In this document: positions 60,074 through 64,000 of the stretch, one piece after another | How positions within the stretch are numbered: the stretch's first letter is position 1 | Layout of the letters: the number at the start of each line of letters is the position of its first letter | Notes under the pieces: model-generated | The model's database searches: none | Told to the model about the DNA's origin: nothing | Seen by the model: the letters and a program-made list of their open reading frames with translations, nothing else | From: a bacterium | Lineage (GTDB): Bacteria; SZUA-182; DTGQ01 | Assembly: GCA_040755755.1 (NCBI GenBank) | Contig: JBFLZW010000017.1 | Location: 49,497-113,496 of the forward strand | Reading direction: 5' to 3' | DNA: 64,000 nt | Position numbers and translations under genes: made by a program

Positions 60074-61369
60074 ATGCCGGAAAAGATACTGCTTGTACAG
60101 GTTGCAGCCTGTGGGTATAACTTCCTCATGCACAATACCGGAGGGAGAGAACTCTATCACCATCTTGCCGTCAAGCCCATTCAGGCCCTTTTTCCCGCCT
60201 TGACCTGTGTGGTGCAGGCCAGCTTGCGCACAGCCGCCCTGCCTCGCTCTCATGGGATTGTCGGCAACGGATTTTTCTTCCGGGAAGAGTGGAAGCCGCT
60301 CTTCTGGGAACAAAGCAGCCGGTTGATCCAGGGACCCAGAATCTGGGAGGGTTTCCGTTCACGGGGGGGAAAAGTGGCCCTGATGTTCATCCAGCAATCC
60401 CTTGGGCCAGACAGTGACCTTTTTCTCTCCCCTGCCCCTGTTCATAAACATCACGGGGGAATGATCCTTGACTGTATTTCAGAGCCGCCGGAATTAAACC
60501 ACAGGCTGCGGCAGGCGCTTGGCCGCGTCTTTCCTCTCCACCACTACTGGGGGCCTCTGGCCTCGAAGAAATCCAGCCAGTGGATCACCCGTGCGCTTAT
60601 GGCGGTTATGGAAGGGGAATCGCCTGACTTTCTCTATGCTTATCTGCCGCACCTTGATTATGCCCTGCAAAAATATGGACCCACGGCCCAGGAAAGCAGG
60701 AAAGCCTTTCATGAGCTCGACTCACTGCTTGGCAGCCTTCTTCCCGCAGCCCGGAAGGGAAAATACCGGGTCATTCTGTTTGGAGATTATCCTATTCTCG
60801 AAGCCCGGGGAGTCGTTTTTCCCAATAAGGCCCTGCGGAAGGCCGGTTTCTTCAAAACCCGCGATATCGGAGGAAGGCTGTATCCGAATTACCATACCAG
60901 TGCAGCCTTCGGGATCGCGGACCATCAGATAGCCCATATCCAGCTCTTTGAGCCGGGAAAACTTCAAGAGGTCAGAGACGTGCTGGAGAAGCTCCCCGGA
61001 GTGGACAAGGTCCTCGACCGGACAGCCATGGCCGAGGTCGGTCTGGACCATCCACGGAGCGGAGAACTGGTCCTTGTGGCCAGCCCAGGATACTGGTTTG
61101 ATTATCGATGGTGGGATGAACGCAAAGAAGCCCCTGACTTTGCGGGCCATGTGGATATCCATAATAAACCTGGGTATGACCCCTGCGAGCTGTTCTGGGG
61201 CTGGCCCCCTCCTTCGATATCTCAGAATCCTTCCCGGATCAAGGGAACTCATGGCCGTGTGGATCACCACGAACCGGTTTTTTACGCAACGGACCTGGAG
61301 CTGCCGCACGAGCCTGGAAGCATCATCGAACTGGCTGAAAGCATCAGGGAATTACTTGACAGCAGATAA
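60074..61369 (+). CDS. eboF: Alkaline-phosphatase/nucleotide-pyrophosphatase family protein, EboF-like
   Basis: 431 residues, no signal peptide. The catalytic region FPALTCVVQASLRTAALPRSHG matches the nucleotide pyrophosphatase/phosphodiesterase pattern with Thr as nucleophile. Later metal ligands are seen in LPHLDYALQKYGP and GDYPILEAR, and in HVDIHNKPGYDPCELF. Proteins of this kind are part of ebo clusters (EboF). The cluster position between the eboC- and eboD-like genes is unusual, as eboF is often last. It may hydrolyse a phosphodiester in the transported metabolite. Confidence 0.82.
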   Translation: MPEKILLVQVAACGYNFLMHNTGGRELYHHLAVKPIQALFPALTCVVQASLRTAALPRSHGIVGNGFFFREEWKPLFWEQSSRLIQGPRIWEGFRSRGGKVALMFIQQSLGPDSDLFLSPAPVHKHHGGMILDCISEPPELNHRLRQALGRVFPLHHYWGPLASKKSSQWITRALMAVMEGESPDFLYAYLPHLDYALQKYGPTAQESRKAFHELDSLLGSLLPAARKGKYRVILFGDYPILEARGVVFPNKALRKAGFFKTRDIGGRLYPNYHTSAAFGIADHQIAHIQLFEPGKLQEVRDVLEKLPGVDKVLDRTAMAEVGLDHPRSGELVLVASPGYWFDYRWWDERKEAPDFAGHVDIHNKPGYDPCELFWGWPPPSISQNPSRIKGTHGRVDHHEPVFYATDLELPHEPGSIIELAESIRELLDSR

Positions 61370-61383
61370 GTAAGGTTGAAAAA

Positions 61384-62595
61384 ATGACGAAGAAAATCAA
61401 ACAAAAAATAACCGTCGAGTTTAACTACGACATCTGCTTTACCCGCAATCTGTTTGCTCCGGAGAACCAGGTGCTTGAGGAAATGCTGGGGCAAGCTCAG
61501 GCCAGGATACTGGTTTTCCTGGACTCCGGGGTATCATCTGCCTGGCCGGGGCTGGAGCATCGCATCGGAGAATGGTTTGACGCTCATCCTCAGTGCGGGA
61601 CACTGGCCGCGCCAGTTCTCCTTGTCCCTGGCGGTGAGCAGTGCAAGAACGATTTTGAATACCATAAGGTAATAGCACGAAATATGCGTATTACCAAACT
61701 GGACCGGCATTCCTTTGTGATCATCATCGGTGGAGGTGCGGTCCTGGATGCCGCAGGATTTGTCGCTTCGATTACCCACCGCGGTATCCGGCATATCCGG
61801 ATACCGACAACCGTGTTATCCCAGAATGACTCTGGGGTTGGAATCAAAAATGGTATCAATCTCTATGGGGCAAAAAATTATTTTGGCACCTTCACGCCTC
61901 CGTACGGAGTGATCAATGATTTCGATTTCCTGAAAACCCTTACCCTGCGCGATTGGCTTGCCGGCATAGCCGAGGCCTTCAAGGTGGCCATTATCAAGGA
62001 TCGCTCTTTTCTTCTCGATCTGGTCAAATCAGCCCCCAGATTACGCTCCCGCGATGAACAGGCCATGGAAAAGCTCATTTTCCGCTGTGCCCGATTGCAC
62101 GCCGGGCATATTGCCGAAGGCGGCGATCCTTTCGAGTATGGATCGGCCCGTCCGCTGGATTTTGGTCACTGGAGCGGACATTACCTCGAAGTCCTGACCG
62201 ATTACTCCCTGCGGCATGGTGAGGCGATCGCCATAGGAATAGCCCTTGACCTGATCATTGCCCGAAACCGAGGGCTCATCAGCCGGGAAGAGTTCGATCT
62301 GGTCATCAAGGGCCTTGCAGATTGCGGGCTTACCCTCTGGCATCCGCTGCTTGAGAAAAGGGAGGGGCCTGAAAATTCTCTGTGTATTTTCAAGGGCCTG
62401 GAGGAATTCCGCCAGCACCTTGGAGGGAAACTCACCGTAGCCATGCCAGACCATCTTGGGAGTCTGAATCTGGTTACCAGCATTTCATATGAGGAAGTTG
62501 AGCAGGCGGTCAGGGAGATGAAAGAAACCCTGGCAACAGGAATTGAGAGGGAGCCGGGAGGTTCACGGGAGAATGAAACTCGCACAATATCATAA
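61384..62595 (+). CDS. eboD: 3-dehydroquinate-synthase-like sugar cyclase, EboD-like
   Basis: 403 residues. Dehydroquinate-synthase fold: NAD-binding GGGAVLDAAGFVA, RIPTTVLSQNDSGVGIKNGIN, zinc ligands in GIAEAFKVAI (Glu) and RHGEAIAIG (His), and a later His. The substitutions QNDSGVGIK and the missing C-terminal DHQS-specific Arg/Lys set suggest an ebo enzyme rather than shikimate-pathway AroB. It likely cyclises a sugar phosphate. Its 3' end overlaps the eboE-like gene by about 23 bp. Confidence 0.87.
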   Translation: MTKKIKQKITVEFNYDICFTRNLFAPENQVLEEMLGQAQARILVFLDSGVSSAWPGLEHRIGEWFDAHPQCGTLAAPVLLVPGGEQCKNDFEYHKVIARNMRITKLDRHSFVIIIGGGAVLDAAGFVASITHRGIRHIRIPTTVLSQNDSGVGIKNGINLYGAKNYFGTFTPPYGVINDFDFLKTLTLRDWLAGIAEAFKVAIIKDRSFLLDLVKSAPRLRSRDEQAMEKLIFRCARLHAGHIAEGGDPFEYGSARPLDFGHWSGHYLEVLTDYSLRHGEAIAIGIALDLIIARNRGLISREEFDLVIKGLADCGLTLWHPLLEKREGPENSLCIFKGLEEFRQHLGGKLTVAMPDHLGSLNLVTSISYEEVEQAVREMKETLATGIEREPGGSRENETRTIS

Positions 62596-63676
62596 CCATA
62601 TCATGTACTGTCTCAACATCCATCCTGGTGAATGCTGGTCTGAAAACCTTGAGGCCATCTGCCGGTATAGCCTGAAGGTTAAGGAGAAAGTCTGCCCCAC
62701 GGCACCCTTTGCCCTGGGATTGCGGCTCTCTGCCTGCGCCTGTCAGGAACTTGGGCCGGAGCTTGAGAGATTCAGGGCTTTTCTCAATGAAAACAGCCTT
62801 TATGTAGTATCTCTCAACGGCTTTCCCTATGGCCGGTTTCATGGCCGGAGAATCAAAGAGGAAGTTTACCTGCCGGATTGGTCCTCTCCATTGAGAGTAG
62901 CCTATACTCGCAATCTGATAAAAATACTTGCCGCTCTTTTGCCTGAAGGTGAGACGGGAACCATTTCCACCGTACCGGCCAGCTACGGAAAAGAACAAAA
63001 AGACACGGTCATACCTCATCTTCTCGAAGTGGCGGAATTTCTGGCACAGCTTGAGGAAATGACGGGAAAGCATATCGTGCTTGCTCTTGAGCCGGAGCCT
63101 GACTGTTTTTTGGATCATCTGGATTCAGTCAGGAAATTTTTCCAGCGGCTCTTTGCTGCCGGTGCCTTTGCCCAAAAGTACCTGGGAGTGTGCCTCGATA
63201 CCTGCCATGCTGCTGTTGAGTTTGAATCACCGCTTGCCTGGCTCGGAAAGCTTGATGAAGATGGCATACAGGTGCCCAAGATCCAGATTTCGGCAGCCTT
63301 GAGAGCGAAAGACTCCGGGAATCCACGGCAGATTTTCCTTCCATTCGCGGATGAAGTCTACTTGCATCAGACACGGATTATGGTGAATGGGAGCATCCTG
63401 CGGTTCCGGGACCTGCCTGAAGCACTGGCAGGTAATTTACCAGGAGAGTGGCGGGTCCATTTCCATGTCCCCCTCACCTGGTCCGGAAATGGGCTTTCCT
63501 CGACAGCGCAGCTCATCGAGGATGAGTTTTTCAAGCGGGCAGTACGGGCAGGAGGAAAGCATTTTGAGGTTGAGACATACTCTTTTGGTGTTCTCCCCGG
63601 TCCCAAACCGCCGGTAGTCGATTCACTTTGTGGGGAGCTTGAGTGGCTTATCAGGAAGTTGATGGGCAACCGGTAA
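62573..63676 (+). CDS. eboE: TIM-barrel sugar-phosphate isomerase-like protein, EboE-like
   Basis: About 367 residues. ATG 62573 (MKLAQYHNHIMYCLNIHPGE) is preferred over 62543 because the conserved sequence begins there and GGGAGG lies upstream. The fold follows xylose-isomerase-like TIM barrels: YVVSLNGFPYG, LLEVAEFLAQLEE, IVLALEPEPDCFLD, LGVCLDTCHAA (metal-binding Asp-x-x-His), and VHFHVPLTW. EboE proteins are annotated as metabolite-traffic proteins of the ebo cluster. Overlap with eboD implies translational coupling. It is the last gene of the cluster. Confidence 0.87.
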   Translation: MKLAQYHNHIMYCLNIHPGECWSENLEAICRYSLKVKEKVCPTAPFALGLRLSACACQELGPELERFRAFLNENSLYVVSLNGFPYGRFHGRRIKEEVYLPDWSSPLRVAYTRNLIKILAALLPEGETGTISTVPASYGKEQKDTVIPHLLEVAEFLAQLEEMTGKHIVLALEPEPDCFLDHLDSVRKFFQRLFAAGAFAQKYLGVCLDTCHAAVEFESPLAWLGKLDEDGIQVPKIQISAALRAKDSGNPRQIFLPFADEVYLHQTRIMVNGSILRFRDLPEALAGNLPGEWRVHFHVPLTWSGNGLSSTAQLIEDEFFKRAVRAGGKHFEVETYSFGVLPGPKPPVVDSLCGELEWLIRKLMGNR

Positions 63677-63686
63677 TGGTTTTGCC

Positions 63687-64000
63687 TCAGTGCTCGTTTT
63701 CGAACTCTTCTTCGGATATGCCGGTAGAATCCCTGATAATCTTTGGATCAATCCCTGCCTGGAAAAGCTTCCTGGCAGCCTCCAGTCGTCCCATCCGCTC
63801 ACCCTTTTCCATGCCGATCTTCTCACCCTGAGCTAAACCCTTCTCCAGACCAATCTTCTCACCCTGAGCCAATCCCTTTTCCATGCCGATCCGCTCACCC
63901 TGAGCAAGGCCCTTTTCCAGTGCGGCTTCGGCTGCTCCCCGCTGGTCCTGGATAAAGACCATGCTCTGGTCGTACAGCTCCCATTCATCCCGGCTCAGGT
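63687..64000 (-). CDS. Rpn-family PD-(D/E)XK nuclease/transposase, C-terminal part (cut by window edge)
   Basis: At least 104 residues; the frame continues past 64000, so the N-terminal nuclease part is outside. The visible part begins LSRDEWELYDQSMVFIQDQRG and then has three 12-residue repeats of EKGLAQGEKIG(L/M), followed by the tail AARKLFQAGIDPKIIRDSTGIS, typical of Rpn (recombination-promoting nuclease) proteins. The 36-nt repeats may slip and vary the length. It is convergent with the eboE-like gene, 10 bp apart. Confidence 0.8.
   Translation of the reverse strand, partial: LSRDEWELYDQSMVFIQDQRGAAEAALEKGLAQGERIGMEKGLAQGEKIGLEKGLAQGEKIGMEKGERMGRLEAARKLFQAGIDPKIIRDSTGISEEEFENEH

Noticed and set aside
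1-64000. tRNA or rRNA genes
   Set aside because: I looked for T-loop signatures (GGTTCGAATCC-like) outside genes and found none with matching acceptor and anticodon stems; a tRNAscan-SE run would settle it.

Overview
The window looks like a chromosome segment from a free-living Gram-negative bacterium, most plausibly a deltaproteobacterial (Desulfobacterota) or Nitrospirota-like lineage or a related uncultured group. This rests on lipopolysaccharide-type glycosyltransferases, an exosortase with a PEP-CTERM protein, tetraheme cytochrome c, paired DUF507 genes, a sigma-54 activator and an ebo-type cluster. It is an inference from gene content: no rRNA, tRNA or phylogenetic marker is visible. 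Most genes have moderate GC; intergenic stretches are AT-rich and carry many hairpins and decayed genes.

Layout. 1-3500: two secreted proteins of unknown function. 4151-7953: a CbiM/NikM-type metal-uptake membrane protein fused to a PDGLE tail, followed by a membrane-anchored sigma-54 activator. 8077-11325: an intact BrnT-like toxin-antitoxin pair, a PIN-like remnant, an exosortase fused to a band-7-like domain, and a decayed transposase. 11474-18868: housekeeping-type genes (DUF2065, PP-loop tRNA-thiolation-like protein, two DUF507, Kef-type antiporter, methyltransferase, copper P-type ATPase), with dispersed repeats that supply the C-termini of two proteins. 18924-28691: SWIM-SNF2 helicase, Smr, M42 peptidase, AglD-like membrane protein, HNH, GGDEF, tetraheme cytochrome, DUF445, and decayed toxin-antitoxin genes. 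28719-29954: a glycosyltransferase.

30368-39035 is the most unusual region. Nine small secreted proteins on the minus strand share a signal peptide, a Pro/Tyr-rich mature N-terminus and a short Arg-Ala-Ala-x-Thr-like junction, followed by one of several C-terminal modules. An alkaline-phosphatase-superfamily/TPR protein sits within the run. Just outside the upstream end of the array, on the opposite strand, is a perfect sigma-54 -24/-12 element (39288-39303), then about 95 nt that fold into two hairpins, the second followed by eight T. I read this as a sigma-54-dependent small RNA gene.

40863-49889 holds a DUF4412-like secreted protein, a 520-residue protein of unknown function overlapping a truncated cas6, a CDF metal exporter, a methyltransferase and two glycosyltransferases, the latter behind a sigma-54-like promoter. 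50256-54056 carries another strong sigma-54 element, a roughly 560-nt leader, a PEP-CTERM protein and a PKD/terpene-cyclase-fold secreted protein. 54222-58101 carries an HlyD-type adaptor with a decayed tandem copy of its tail, a YdjY-like protein and a second terpene-cyclase-fold protein. 58126-63676 is an ebo-type cluster in the order eboB-C-F-D-E, with no eboA recognised. The right edge cuts an Rpn-family (PD-(D/E)XK) gene.

A common thread is envelope and extracellular export: exosortase, PEP-CTERM, secreted repeat proteins, polysaccharide enzymes and the ebo metabolite-traffic cluster. Sigma-54 sites stand at several of these loci. Whether the local activator drives them is untested.
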